From: Clostridia bacterium
GTDB lineage: Bacteria > Bacillota > Clostridia > TANB77 > CAG-508
Direction: 5' to 3'
DNA: 46,830 nt
Assembly (NCBI GenBank): GCA_017530505.1
Contig: JAFXMI010000030.1
Span: 1 to 46,830, forward strand
Shown: one piece after another, positions 25,017 through 35,271 of the stretch
How the letters are laid out: every line of letters begins with the position of its first letter
How positions within the stretch are numbered: position 1 is the first letter of the stretch
The notes under the pieces: model-generated
Told to the model about the DNA's origin: nothing
Seen by the model: the letters and a program-made list of their open reading frames with translations, nothing else
Database searches by the model: none
Translations under genes and position numbers: made by a program

Positions 25017-27341
25017 ATGCCACTTATAATTATTATATTAATTGGAATTGTTATTTACCAATCACGTACAAATGAAAAGCTAAATGCAAAAAATTTATAT
25101 TTACAAAAAGAATTAAAAAAATATCAAGAACAAAATTCAGAAATAGTTAATCCTACTGATAATACTACTGTAAATTTTGAAAAAAATAATATTATTTCTG
25201 AAAAAGAAAGTATATCTAGATATATAAATAAATCAACACAAAAAATTGATTCACAAGCCAGTAAAAATCTTTCAATTTTAATTACTGGCTCAATTCTTAT
25301 CGTTTTAGCCGCAATTGTTTTCTTAACTACAGCTTGGCAAACTATACCAAATTTTATAAAAACTATTATGCTTTTCTTGGTTGCTTTTGTATTTATGGGA
25401 TTTAGTAAACTTTCTAAAGAAAAATACAATTTAGTAAAAGCTTCTCAAACTTTTTTTTATATTAGTATGGCTTACTTACCAATTTGCTTTTTATCAATTT
25501 CAATATTTGAACTATTCGGTACGTATTTATCAGTAAATGGTGAAGGAAAATATATATATTTAACCTTATCAACAATAATTCTTTCTATACTTTATTATTA
25601 TATTTCAAAAAGATCAGATGATAAAAATATATTTTATGGAAGTATACTTTCTCAACTCTTATCTGTAATTTTATTTTCACTAATGTTTGAAGAAAGAATA
25701 TTTCTCGTATTTATAAATTTATTACTTTATAATTTACTATTGATTCTAATAACAAAAGAAAAAATATTTGAACTTGTTATAAAAATAATTCCTTATGCCA
25801 TTGCATTTGGTGTTATTTGTGGAGCCGGAACAAATGGTTATATATCTGGTTTTCATAATGTTTCTTGGTATTTTATAATTAACTGCCTATTACTAGCAAT
25901 TAATTTTATTTATTTGGAAATAAAACAATCAAGTATAATAAAATCTTTATTATTTAATTTATTCTTATATATATTTGGATTTTGTATAATATTTAAAAAA
26001 GAATTAGGCTTTTCTGATGGACTTTGCCAATCTTTAGCTACTTTATTTACAATTTCAGTGTTTGTAATAGAAAACTTTATTTTTAATAAATTAAAAGAAA
26101 ACCAAAATTTAATAAAAAGTCTTAGAATTTCATCTTTAATTGCAATTGGATATATATATATTGGAACTCTTTTAGAAAATGAAAATATGATAATACCTAG
26201 TTATATAATTTCAATACTTTTATTTACTTTATTAATTTATAATTTTAAAGTTAGCAAAAATAATATATATAAATATCTATCTTATATTTTTACAAATATT
26301 TTACTTTATGATTTTTTTGATAATCTATTACTAAATGAAAATATTATTAAGTTTATTCCTATGATTACAACTTCAATAATTATGATATATGAAATGTATA
26401 TTTTAAAAAGTAAAGATTCTTTTTTAAATATATATTTAAGCTTTTTTGAAGCTATATCTTTAGGATTTCTTGCTATTGATGGAAAAGAAGTTAACTCTAT
26501 TATAGCTCTTTTATTTACTATTTTTGTAATTTATTATAATAAACAAAACAATTATAATAAAATCTTCAATTCTATACCATTATTATGTTTATTACCATGT
26601 ATTTTAAATACCGGTTTATCTAACGAATTAGAACTTGGAATTTTGCTTTTATCTACTATTGGATTAACTTATTTTTCTGTTATTTCTAATGACATAAATA
26701 CTTATACTATTGTTTCTGGAATATATTTGTTTATAACAAGTGATAAAATAAGCAGTGAATATTATATAGAATTATTATTTATTTTTTGGGGAATAATGCA
26801 TGTTTATTTTTACAAAAATGAAAAAGCAAAAGACATTTTTAAAGTTCTAACAAGTATTTTTATAACTGCCTTATATTATTCGGTTGCAAATGATTTAGAA
26901 TTGCTTGAATTAACTATATTTAAATTATTAGGTGCTGTAATTTTGGGTATGTATATTTTGAAAAATATTATGATAAAATACTATAAAAATTATGATTTTC
27001 TTGAATATGTATTTTGGGGATTAATTTACTTTATTGCTCTTTCAAGTTATTCAGATTCTTTTGATGGAATTGTCTTTAGTATTTTTATTTTAGGTATTAT
27101 TTTCTTTAGTTATTACAAAAAATATGGCTCAACTTTTTTGTCTGGAATAATTGCTATTTTAGTAAATGCTTTTGTTTTAACTCGTGAATTTTGGTTTAAT
27201 ATTCCATGGTGGATTTATCTTTTAGTTGTTGGAGGAACTTTAGTTGGATTTGCAATTAAAAATGAAGCTAATGAAAATAAGAAAAAAATATCTGTTGGAA
27301 CAGTACTTAAGGAAATAAAAGAAAGTGTTGAAAAGAAATAA
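25017..27341 (+). CDS. Large polytopic membrane protein (DUF2157-like N-region)
   Basis: 774 aa. An N-terminal hydrophobic helix and a short coiled linker are followed from about residue 80 by many hydrophobic segments (ILITGSILIVLAAIVFLTTAW, FIKTIMLFLVAFVFMGF and about 20 more). A conserved SxNLxxLxGSxLIxLAAIxFL-like start recalls the DUF2157/SCO7613-type membrane proteins. Function unknown. AAGGAGG precedes the ATG; last gene of the mscL-DUF4364 group. Confidence 0.7.
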   Translation: MPLIIIILIGIVIYQSRTNEKLNAKNLYLQKELKKYQEQNSEIVNPTDNTTVNFEKNNIISEKESISRYINKSTQKIDSQASKNLSILITGSILIVLAAIVFLTTAWQTIPNFIKTIMLFLVAFVFMGFSKLSKEKYNLVKASQTFFYISMAYLPICFLSISIFELFGTYLSVNGEGKYIYLTLSTIILSILYYYISKRSDDKNIFYGSILSQLLSVILFSLMFEERIFLVFINLLLYNLLLILITKEKIFELVIKIIPYAIAFGVICGAGTNGYISGFHNVSWYFIINCLLLAINFIYLEIKQSSIIKSLLFNLFLYIFGFCIIFKKELGFSDGLCQSLATLFTISVFVIENFIFNKLKENQNLIKSLRISSLIAIGYIYIGTLLENENMIIPSYIISILLFTLLIYNFKVSKNNIYKYLSYIFTNILLYDFFDNLLLNENIIKFIPMITTSIIMIYEMYILKSKDSFLNIYLSFFEAISLGFLAIDGKEVNSIIALLFTIFVIYYNKQNNYNKIFNSIPLLCLLPCILNTGLSNELELGILLLSTIGLTYFSVISNDINTYTIVSGIYLFITSDKISSEYYIELLFIFWGIMHVYFYKNEKAKDIFKVLTSIFITALYYSVANDLELLELTIFKLLGAVILGMYILKNIMIKYYKNYDFLEYVFWGLIYFIALSSYSDSFDGIVFSIFILGIIFFSYYKKYGSTFLSGIIAILVNAFVLTREFWFNIPWWIYLLVVGGTLVGFAIKNEANENKKKISVGTVLKEIKESVEKK

Positions 27342-27366
27342 GATTTTTGTCTTTTATTGACTTGTA

Positions 27367-27395
27367 TTTACATTTATAAAAATAGATGCTATAAT
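27367..27395 (+). promoter_or_regulatory. Orphan promoter in the 380-bp gap after the membrane protein gene
   Basis: TTTACA (27367-27372), 17 bp, TATAAT (27390-27395). No ORF of reasonable size follows on the plus strand before the terminator at 27661. Confidence 0.55.
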
Positions 27396-27401
27396 TTTTA
27401 T

Positions 27402-27540
27402 AGTGATACTTTTTAAGTATCCAAATTTAGTTTTCTATATAGGTAAGATAAAATCTTTATCTTAAATTAAATCAAAAATAATTTTAATCAAATTATTTTT
27501 TCCTAAAACTTACTAAGTCCAAATAAAAATATTATAGCCC
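27402..27540 (+). ncRNA. Candidate small RNA
   Basis: Downstream of the orphan promoter are two compact hairpins, GATACTT-AAGTATC (27405-27421) and AAGATAAA-TTTATCTT (27445-27463), in a stretch without coding potential. A TTTCTATATAG at about 27432 has its inverted partner CTATATAGAAA about 200 bp later. I recognise no RNA family. The rest of the 27342-27722 gap is AT-rich DNA. Confidence 0.25.
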
Positions 27541-27660
27541 CTAACAATATAAATTTTTATTATCTGTAATTAAATAACTTTCTATATCAATTTCTATGAT
27601 TTGAAATATTAAAATAACAAAATACAATATATTAAAATCCTATATAGAAACTAAATATAT

Positions 27661-27703
27661 AAGAGCAAACTATAAATTTATACTCCGTAGATAGTTTGCT
27701 CTT
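27661..27703. terminator. Bidirectional terminator
   Basis: Thirteen-base arms AAGAGCAAACTAT (27661-27673) and ATAGTTTGCTCTT (27691-27703) with an AT loop; T-rich on the plus side and A-rich/T-rich on the other. It separates the candidate RNA from the convergent trmH-type gene. Confidence 0.8.
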
Positions 27704-27722
27704 TTAATTTGAATATATACTT

Positions 27723-28517
27723 TTATTTTAAATTTCTATTTGGTCTAACAGCTTCATATAAAATAATACTTGTTGCAACTGCTGCATTCAAGCTTTCAGT
27801 TTTTCCTAACATTGGAATTTTAATCCTTTTATCTGCTATTTCTAAAAGCTTGTTAGATACTCCATTTGCTTCATTGCCAATAATAATTGCTGATTTTTTG
27901 TAATCTACATTATAAATACTTATATCTGTTTTTAGATCTGTTGCATATACCTTTATTTTATGCTTTTTTAGTTCTTTTATAGTTTTTTCTAAATCTTCAC
28001 ATTCTATAACTTTTACTCTAAAAATTGCTCCCATTGTTGAACGTACAACTTTTGGATTATAAATATCGCTACTATCCTTGGAAACTAAAATTTGTTTTAA
28101 ATTAATACTATCGGCTGTTCTTAAAATAGTTCCCATATTGCCTGGATCCTGAATATTATCTAAAATTAGGAACATATTTGCTTTAAAATTAATAAACTCT
28201 TCTTTATTATTTGATTTATCAATTATTGCAAGAATACCTTGAGGATTAGAAACTTCTGTCATTTGTAAAAATATCTTTTCATTAACATATATACAATCAT
28301 ATTTAGCTATCTCATATAAAAGATCTTTCGGTATACTTCCACTATTCTTACAATCTTCGCAAATTACAATCTGATTAATTTTAGCCTCTTCCTGAATTGC
28401 CTCTTGAATCATTTTAATACCTTCAACAATAAATTCTTGAAACTCTTCTCTATATTTTTTTTCTTTTAATTTTTTTACGTGTTTAACAAATTCGTTATCC
28501 TTACTTGTTATAACCAT
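27723..28517 (-). CDS. RNA 2'-O-methyltransferase, SpoU/TrmH family
   Basis: 264 aa. An N-terminal substrate-binding domain (FIVEGIKMIQEA) precedes the SPOUT knot: DNIQDPGNMGTILRTAD, VRSTMGAIFRV, IIGNEANGVS and IPMLGKTESLNAAVA, motifs 1-3 of the SpoU class. Closest in plan to RlmB/TsnR-type 23S rRNA methyltransferases. AAAGGATAAAAA precedes the ATG. Confidence 0.9.
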   Translation of the reverse strand: MVITSKDNEFVKHVKKLKEKKYREEFQEFIVEGIKMIQEAIQEEAKINQIVICEDCKNSGSIPKDLLYEIAKYDCIYVNEKIFLQMTEVSNPQGILAIIDKSNNKEEFINFKANMFLILDNIQDPGNMGTILRTADSINLKQILVSKDSSDIYNPKVVRSTMGAIFRVKVIECEDLEKTIKELKKHKIKVYATDLKTDISIYNVDYKKSAIIIGNEANGVSNKLLEIADKRIKIPMLGKTESLNAAVATSIILYEAVRPNRNLK

Positions 28518-28609
28518 TTTTTTATCCTTTCAATAGCTATAAGTTTAAATCAGTTAATATTTTTAACAATATATTTGTCTTAAATATATTTTACACAAAT
28601 TTTAAATAA

Positions 28610-31600
28610 TTATTTTAAGTAATTTAAAAATTCTTTTATCTCTCCTAAAACATAATTTTTATCTTTTAATTTAAATGTTATATAAGGAAATTTAGAAGGA
28701 GAAAATTTAATCCTATTTTTATAAATTTTCATTAACTTATTAACATAATCCAAATTAAATTTATCAATTTGAAAATGGAATAAAATATTATCACCTTTTT
28801 GATTTATTTTTATAATATAATTTTTTCTAGCAAGATTTTTAATTCTTGATATATCTAGTAAATTTTCAATTTCCTTAGGCATTATTCCATATCTATCTAA
28901 TATTTCATCCGTTACATTTTGTATGTCTTCTTCTGATTTACACAAAGCAATATTTTGATAAATTTCTATTTTTTGACTACTGTTTTCTATATAATTATCT
29001 GGTATATAGCTAGATACATCTATATCAATTTGAACATCAATTTCTTCAGCTGTCTCTTCACCTTTAATCTCTTTTACAACTTCATCTAATAATGAACAAT
29101 ACATATCATAGCCTATCTGTTCCATATGACCATGTTGAATCTCTCCAAGTAAGCTACCGGCGCCTCTTATTTCCAAATCTCTCATAGCTATTTTAAATCC
29201 AGAGCCAAACTCTGTAAACTCCTTAATTGCTTTTAATCTTTTGTCTGCAACTTCACTTAAAACCTTATCTCTTCTATATGTAATATAAGCATATGCTTGT
29301 TTATCTGAACGTCCTACTCTACCTCTTATTTGATAAAGCTGTGCTAAACCTAATCTATCTGCGTTTTCAACTATAATTGTATTAGCGTTTGGAATATCAA
29401 TTCCAGATTCCAAAATAGTTGTACATACTAAAACATTACTCTTTTTATTTATAAAATCTTTCATAATGTCTTCTAGTTCATTACCTGACATTTTCCCATG
29501 CGCTAAATCTACTTTAGCATTTGGAACAAGGCTCTTTATTTCAGCAGTTTTTCGTATAATTCCATCTACATTATTATATAAGTAAAATACCTGTCCTCCT
29601 CGTTCTAATTCTCTTAATATTGCTTCTCTTATTACATCTTTATCGTATTCTAATACATAAGTTCTTGTAGGAATTCTGTTTTGTGGTGGTTCATAAATTA
29701 CTGACATATCTCTCATACCAACAATTGACATATGTAATGTTCTAGGGATGGGTGTAGCAGTCATAGTTAAAACGTCTACACTATTTTTATATTCTTTAAT
29801 TTTTTCTTTATCCTTTACTCCAAAACGATGCTCTTCATCAATAATTAAAAGTCCCAAATTCTTAAATTTAACATCTTTGCTTAAAACTCTATGAGTTCCG
29901 AATTACAATATCTATTTCCCCAAGTTCTAATTTCTTTATTATTTCAGTTTGTTTATTTTTTGTTCTAAATCTATTTAATAATTCGATTTTAATTGGATAT
30001 TCTTTCATCCTATTCTGAAATTCTTCATATTGTTGATTAGATAGTATTGTAGTTGGTGCTAAATAAACAACTTGCTTTTGATCCATACAAGCCTTAAAAG
30101 CTGCTCTAATTGCAACTTCTGTTTTTCCATATCCGACATCACCACAAAGAAGTCTATCCATTGGCCTAGAAGTTTCCATATCTTTTTTTACTTCTTCTAT
30201 ACATCTTAATTGGTCATCTGTTTCCACATAAGGGAAAGAATTTTCAAATTCTTTTTGCCATAAAGTATCTTTAGAAAAACTAAAGCCTTGCATCTTTTGA
30301 CGTTTACTATAAAGCTGAATTAACTCTTCTGCTACTTCTCTTAAGTTTTTCTTTACCTTTTCTTTTGTCTTTTTCCAATCTTTTGATTGAAGACTATTAA
30401 TAATAGGCTCTCTTTGATCTGAGCCAATATATTTTCTAATATTGTCTAGTGAGTTTGTAGGAACATAAAGAACATCATCCCCTTTATATTTTATTTTAAT
30501 ATAATCTTTAGTTATTCCATCAGCCCTAATTGTTTGAACACCTAAGTATTTTCCAATACCATGATATTTATGAACAACATAATCGCCCTCTTTAATATCT
30601 GAAAATACAACTTTTTCTCCTTCCTTAAAAATCTTTGAAGAGCGAAATCTTTTTGATTTTATTTCAAAGATTTCAGAAGTTGAAATAACTAGTAAATTCA
30701 TATCAAGTATTTCAAATCCACTAGAAAAAGCTCCATTGGTAATAATTATTTCCCCTGGAGTTAATTCTATATTCTCAAGTTTTTCCTTATATTTGTTGTT
30801 AATACCTTTATCAAAAAGAAGCTTAGACATCTTTTTACAATCATCATTATTTCCACCTAGGATTACTGTTAATTTGTTTTTGTTAACTGCTTCTTGTAAT
30901 TCCTGAAACAGTATATCCATTGAACTGCGAAAAAAGTTTACCTCCCTATAGCTAAAGCTATATCCGTTTCTTTTTGCATGCATACTATATTTATCTACAA
31001 AACCAATATCCTGCCTTTCTAGATATATTGTTTGTCTTTTTTCAATTTTCTCCAAAAACAAATAATAGTCATCAATAGTTGTTAACATTTCAGGTACAAT
31101 TTTGTTTTTTTCAATTAAATCTTTCTTCAAGTTTTCGTTATCTTTTGCGATATTTTCACTTCTAGCTTTTAATTTTTCAATTTCATCTAAAAAAATAATA
31201 TAATCATCTTGTAAATAATCTAATAAAGTATTTGAGTTTTTATAAAAACAATTAAAGTATTTATCTATTTTATTAATAAAGTCACCATTTTTAATTTCTT
31301 CAATATGTTTTTCTACTTTCTCACTTAAATTTTTTGCGTAAGTTTTTTCCACAATTCTTTCGCAAATTGTTGATAAATCGTCATCTAAAACAAATTCAAA
31401 AGAAGGAAAAATTTTAACTTCTTCTAACATTTCAACTGTCCTTTGACTTGTAATATCAAAATTTCTAATAGAATCTATTTCATCTCCCCAAAACTCTATT
31501 CTAACACCTTTGTTTTTGGAAGTAGCAATATCAACAATTCCACCTCTTATACTAAACTGCCCTTTCCCTTCAATTAAGTCATATCTTTCAAATCCAAGGT

Positions 31601-32069
31601 TAACAAGTTTTTGTTTGAATTCATCTAGATTAAAAGTATCACCAGGTTTTAGAGTAATAGAATTTTTATATAAGCTTTCTTTTGAAATCATTTTTTGTAT
31701 AACAGCTTCTATAGTTGTAACAATAATTTTTGCTTTTCCTGATATAATATTATTTAAAACTGAAATTCTATCAAATAATAAATCTTTACTTTCAGCAATA
31801 TAATCAAAGCTAACTGTATCTCTTTTTGGGAAAAAATCTACCTTTTCACCAAAAAAATTTAAATCTTTAACTATTTTTTTTGCTTGTAATTCGTTATAAG
31901 TAATAATTACAATCGGTTTTTCTGCATAAAATCTAGTACTATAGGCAATATGTACTTTACCTGTATCTGTAAGACCTGAAATCATCATAGGGTTTGTACC
32001 CTTTTTTACATCAAACAAGTAATCATTATACTTTTTAACATTAGGTACAACCTTAATAAGTGAATTCAT
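28610..32069 (-). CDS. mfd: Transcription-repair coupling factor Mfd, apparent +1 frameshift at CGG
   Basis: Removes stalled RNA polymerase and recruits UvrA. The 723 residues before the shift carry the UvrB-like N-terminal domains, the CarD-like RNAP-interacting domain (EGDYVVHKYHGIGKYLGVQ) and helicase motif I (RLLCGDVGYGKTEVA). The 429 after it carry the DEEHR box, TATPIPRTL, the second RecA domain (LESGIDIPNANTII, YQIRGRVGRS) and the C-terminal domain. The break is a CGG (29900-29898) in ATT CGG AAC. Skipping C restores IGTHRVL, an invariant helicase element. Recoded length is 1152 aa, normal for Mfd, with no other defect. GAAAGGAAA precedes the ATG. Confidence 0.95.
29898..29900 (-). other. 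CGG recoding site 3 (mfd)
   Basis: Zero-frame context is GTA ATT CGG AAC TCA TAG. Skipping C gives ATT GGA ACT CAT AGA, Ile-Gly-Thr-His-Arg, the invariant IGTH element of RecG/Mfd helicases. This is the most decisive of the five sites because the restored residues are nearly universal. Confidence 0.92.
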
Positions 32070-32170
32070 ATAAATATATTTCCTTTCTTATATACTATAC
32101 TTTTAAATATAGTATATTCCATAAAAATTACGTAATTTATATTATATATCAGTTTTATCTAGATTTCAAG

Positions 32171-32199
32171 TTGAATTTAGGAGAATTTTATGGTATAAT
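32171..32199 (+). promoter_or_regulatory. Promoter of the GC-rich ORF
   Basis: TTGAAT (32171-32176), 17 bp, TATAAT (32194-32199), in host-like AT-rich DNA immediately before the GC-rich coding region. Confidence 0.65.
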
Positions 32200-32222
32200 A
32201 TAATTATCAATACCGAAAGGAC

Positions 32223-32879
32223 GTGTTCGAAATGAAAAGAAACATCTTCTGCATCATCTGTTGCATCATCTGCTGCATCATCTGCGGTGGCACAGCTACC
32301 GCATCCTATGTTGCAGTCCCTCTTGATGGTGGGACTCGGGTAGCTCCTGTAGCTCTGACTCCCATGGAGCGCCGGTGCTACAGCATGGAACAGCTAGAAA
32401 TAGTCGAATTGTACTCTGAGTTACTGGTCGAATATCCCCCCCATGGGGATCTTTCTATAAGGGACCAGCAACTCCTGCTGGAGTTTGCTTCCTTATGGGA
32501 ACCCCGCCTTTTTGGCGATCACGTTCTCGGGACAGATCCCGAGACAAAGGAAGTGGTCTTTGACGGGAACCCCACCGGGGTATTCGTTGGCGACTGCATT
32601 CCACGGAGGAGATTGCCATCATGTTTAGATTTCAACCAAGCTGGTCTGGAACTGTTTCATAACCAATATCCTGATCCCCTCTATTCCTATGGTGGGGTGC
32701 TTTACGGGATTGCAGGGAAGTTCTTCCTGGAGGACTTCTCAGCAAAAACCGGAATAAAATCGCTCCACCAAGTGAGATTTTATCTACTTGGTGAGAAGAT
32801 TGTCCCCGTGTACAGGCTTTCCCCCGATGGGGAGCTGTACGTGGGGACGACCCCCGCGTCTGAAATTCTCCCCCCTTAA
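32223..32879 (+). CDS. Unrecognised GC-rich ORF, possibly secreted
   Basis: 218 aa. Base composition changes abruptly: codons such as CTC, CCC, GGG and CGC are common, against almost none in neighbouring genes. The N-terminus MKRNIFCIICCIICC, built from an 11-12 bp tandem repeat (TGCATCATCTG), is hydrophobic and Cys-rich and ends at GGTATASY, resembling a signal or anchor segment. The remainder has no motif I know. It contains three in-frame CGG codons (in GTRVAP, ERRCY and IPRRRLP), unlike every other gene here; if CGG forces +1, translation would end at the first one (ACT-GGG-TAG). AAAGGAC lies upstream of the ATG. Recently acquired DNA is likely. Confidence 0.5.
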   Translation: MFEMKRNIFCIICCIICCIICGGTATASYVAVPLDGGTRVAPVALTPMERRCYSMEQLEIVELYSELLVEYPPHGDLSIRDQQLLLEFASLWEPRLFGDHVLGTDPETKEVVFDGNPTGVFVGDCIPRRRLPSCLDFNQAGLELFHNQYPDPLYSYGGVLYGIAGKFFLEDFSAKTGIKSLHQVRFYLLGEKIVPVYRLSPDGELYVGTTPASEILPP

Positions 32880-32897
32880 CAGGTGGGGAGAATTTTA
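32865..32897 (+). terminator. Terminator of the GC-rich ORF
   Basis: ATTCTCCCC (32865-32873) pairs with GGGGAGAAT (32885-32893), followed by TTTTAT. The stop codon lies inside the loop. Confidence 0.85.
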
Positions 32898-32987
32898 TAT
32901 TTATAAATAATTTAAGTTTCAATATATTTTAAAACTATACTATATTAAATATGATTATGATTATATGAATATTTTTATATAAATACA

Positions 32988-33020
32988 CACCGGTGGAGCT
33001 GGGTTACAGCTCCACCGGTG
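32988..33020 (-). terminator. Perfect 14-bp GC-rich hairpin
   Basis: CACCGGTGGAGCTG (32988-33001) and its exact complement (33007-33020) with a 5-nt loop. On the minus strand it follows the 29-aa ORF and a second hairpin (arms at about 33022-33032 and 33050-33060, CCTCCATTTAC). Probably the transcript end of that small gene. Confidence 0.7.
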
Positions 33021-33075
33021 CCCTCCATTTACCAGAAATCAGGATATCTAGTAAATGGAGGAAAGAAAATGTCCC

Positions 33076-33165
33076 TTATTGGTGGTGCTTAAGCTTTACA
33101 GCTTCAATAACCACCCCGAGGATGTAAGCTATAAAGACCAACATCCATCCCGCAATGGTAGACAT
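33076..33165 (-). CDS. 29-aa membrane peptide, type I toxin-like
   Basis: ATG at 33165 with GGGAGGGAAG upstream. The peptide MSTIAGWMLVFIAYILGVV continues into a short charged tail ending KLKHHQ: one transmembrane helix and a basic C-terminus, the plan of small type I toxins. The sequence around the ribosome binding site and start (GGAAGAAAATGTC) is complementary to the sequence just after the stop (GACATTTTCTTTCC), so the mRNA could fold back and hide its own start. Codon use matches the GC-rich neighbour. No antitoxin RNA was identified. Confidence 0.5.
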   Translation of the reverse strand: MSTIAGWMLVFIAYILGVVIEAVKLKHHQ

Positions 33166-33398
33166 TTTCTTCCCTCCCTTCTAGAAAAACTTATTAAAAT
33201 TATACAATATTTTTCCTATTTTGTCAAAACAATTATGTAAACTATTTTAATATTTTTTAAACAGTTTTTATTCAATTTTTTCTTATATAAGTAAAAAATA
33301 TTGATATTAAATACAATAATTTATATAATATAATTAATATAATTATTTAAAGATACAATAATTACTTATTTATAAAAATATATAATGAAAGGACAGTA

Positions 33399-33695
33399 AT
33401 TACGTCAGAAGATTTTATAAAAACAAACATACTATATTCTGAATTAAGCAAATTATTAAAAATTAAAGGAATAGATAAAATTATTACTGAACAAGATATA
33501 ATATTAGCTCCTAATGGAAGAATAAAATTAATAGAAGATAAATTAAATCAAGCAGGAATAGATAAAAATATAATAAAAGAAGTATTACATGATTTAAAAG
33601 AAAATATATTTACTAATTTAAAATATACACAGATTGAAGATGACTATTATGAGTTTTTAAAACAATTAGAAACTTTAATTAAAAGCCTAAAATAG
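33399..33695 (+). CDS. Small helical protein with a non-canonical start
   Basis: About 98 aa, open from after a TAA upstream. AAAGGACAG at about 33388-33396 is followed by ATT (33399) then ACG (33402), and no ATG/GTG/TTG lies near. The sequence (SEDFIKTNILYSELSKLLK, EVLHDLKENIFTNLKY) is plainly protein-like and charged-helical. Initiation at ATT or ACG is inferred. First gene of the plus-strand operon, 15 bp before the AlbA_2 gene. Confidence 0.55.
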   Translation: MTSEDFIKTNILYSELSKLLKIKGIDKIITEQDIILAPNGRIKLIEDKLNQAGIDKNIIKEVLHDLKENIFTNLKYTQIEDDYYEFLKQLETLIKSLK

Positions 33696-33710
33696 AAAGG
33701 AGACAATTCG

Positions 33711-35054
33711 ATGCACAATACTGAAACAAATAGAATTGAAAATAAAGAACAATTAAATGAAGATTTTGAGCAAGAAGTTATTGCATTTCTTAATTATAGA
33801 GAAGGTGGAATAATTTATGTTGGAATTCGAAAAGATGGACAAGTAGTTGGTGTTAAAGATATTGATTTAACACAATTACAAATAAAAGATAGAATAAAAA
33901 ATAATATCCAACCCTCTACTCTTGGTCTATTTGATGTAATAGTAGAAGATATTGATGATAAACAAATAATTAAAGTAGTTATATCTAGTGGAACAGAAAA
34001 ACCATACTATTTAAGGAAAAAAGGAAGAACTCCTGAAGGATGCTATATTAGAATTGGTAGTGCTAAAGAACAAATGACATTTGATATGATAGATGAGATG
34101 TATTCTAGAAGAGTTAAAACATCTTTAAAAGAATTAGAATCGCCTAGACAAGACTTAACATTTAGGCAATTAAAGATTTATTATGAAGAAAATGGAATGA
34201 AACTTAATGATAATTTTGCTAAAAATCTAAATCTTTTAACTAGCGGTGGTAAGTATAATTATAATGCTTTCCTACTTGCTGATGAGAACAATATATCAAT
34301 AAAATTAGTTAAATATTTAGGAACTAATAAAATGGAATTAATTGAAAATCACGAGTATGGCTATTGTTGCATAATTACTGCAACACATAGAATTTTGGAA
34401 AGATTAGTTTCTGAAAATACTGTATATGCAAAAATTGAATACAATGGCAGAAAAGAAGTGGAAATGATAGATAGTAAAGCTCTAAAAGAAGCTGTTATCA
34501 ATGCTATTGTTCATAGTGATTATACTTATAACACTTCTCCTATTGTTGAGCTTTATTCTGATAGAATTGAAATTACTTCTGGTGGTGGACTTCCTCAAGA
34601 ATTATCACAAGAAGAATTTCTAGAAGGTGTTACTGCTCCAAGAAATAAAGAACTTATAAGAGTTTTTAAAGATGTTGATTTGATTGAAAATATTGGCTCT
34701 GGTGTTTTAAGAATACTTGATGCTTATGATAAAAGCTGTTTTATATTTATGGATCACTTTTTAAGAGTTTCTTTTAAATACAGGGAAAATCCATTTGAAT
34801 ATGATGATACTGCTAAAGAAAAAAGCAGTAAGTTAGGCAGTAAGAAAAGCAGTAAGTTAGCAGTAAGTAAAAAAGAAATTTTAAAACTATGCAAAACTGA
34901 AAAGTCACTAAAGGAAATTGCTGAATACTTTGGATATAAAGATGTTTATAAGTTCAAAAATAATTATATAAATGTTTTATTAGATGAAGGAAATTTGAAA
35001 ATGACAATTCCTGACAAACCAAAAAGTAGAAATCAAAAATATGTTGCAAAATAA
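33711..35054 (+). CDS. AlbA_2 (Schlafen-type) domain protein with ATP-binding region
   Basis: 447 aa. The N-terminal AlbA_2 domain has QEVIAFLNYREGGIIYVGIRKDG and GCYIRIGSAKEQM. The middle part, ALKEAVINAIVHSDY with ITSGGGLP and NKELIRVFKDVDLIENIGSGV, is the HATPase_c_4-like half typical of this family. A linker with tandem K-S-S-K repeats leads to a C-terminal winged helix (LKEIAEYFGYKDVYKFKN). Such proteins act as regulators or defence components. GAAAGGAG precedes the ATG. Lies in a same-strand cluster with an Mrr-type nuclease. Confidence 0.88.
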   Translation: MHNTETNRIENKEQLNEDFEQEVIAFLNYREGGIIYVGIRKDGQVVGVKDIDLTQLQIKDRIKNNIQPSTLGLFDVIVEDIDDKQIIKVVISSGTEKPYYLRKKGRTPEGCYIRIGSAKEQMTFDMIDEMYSRRVKTSLKELESPRQDLTFRQLKIYYEENGMKLNDNFAKNLNLLTSGGKYNYNAFLLADENNISIKLVKYLGTNKMELIENHEYGYCCIITATHRILERLVSENTVYAKIEYNGRKEVEMIDSKALKEAVINAIVHSDYTYNTSPIVELYSDRIEITSGGGLPQELSQEEFLEGVTAPRNKELIRVFKDVDLIENIGSGVLRILDAYDKSCFIFMDHFLRVSFKYRENPFEYDDTAKEKSSKLGSKKSSKLAVSKKEILKLCKTEKSLKEIAEYFGYKDVYKFKNNYINVLLDEGNLKMTIPDKPKSRNQKYVAK

Positions 35055-35068
35055 CGGATGGTGTAAAA

Positions 35069-35257
35069 ATGAAAATTAGATGTTTGAAATGTAATGATAT
35101 AATTGAATCAAAAAAATTGCATGATTGTGTAAGTTGCAAATGTGGAGCTTGTTCAATAGATGGTGGCAATCAATATACAAGAATTGGTGGAGATTTTAAT
35201 TATATAAATATAATAAATGAAGATGGAAAAGAAGAATTATTAGAAAAGTTTAATTAG
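35069..35257 (+). CDS. Small zinc-binding protein (DUF7695-like)
   Basis: 62 aa with two Cys pairs, CLKCNDII and CVSCKCGACSIDGG, indicating a zinc ribbon, followed by NQYTRIGGDFN. Such proteins are common in defence-type islands of Bacillota. Start ATG 35069 is 14 bp after the previous stop. Confidence 0.7.
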   Translation: MKIRCLKCNDIIESKKLHDCVSCKCGACSIDGGNQYTRIGGDFNYINIINEDGKEELLEKFN

Positions 35258-35271
35258 AAGGAGAAAGTAAA

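Noticed and set aside
32632..32922. Minus-strand ORF opposite the GC-rich gene
   Set aside because: No ribosome binding site and low-complexity basic composition; a by-product of the GC-rich plus-strand ORF.
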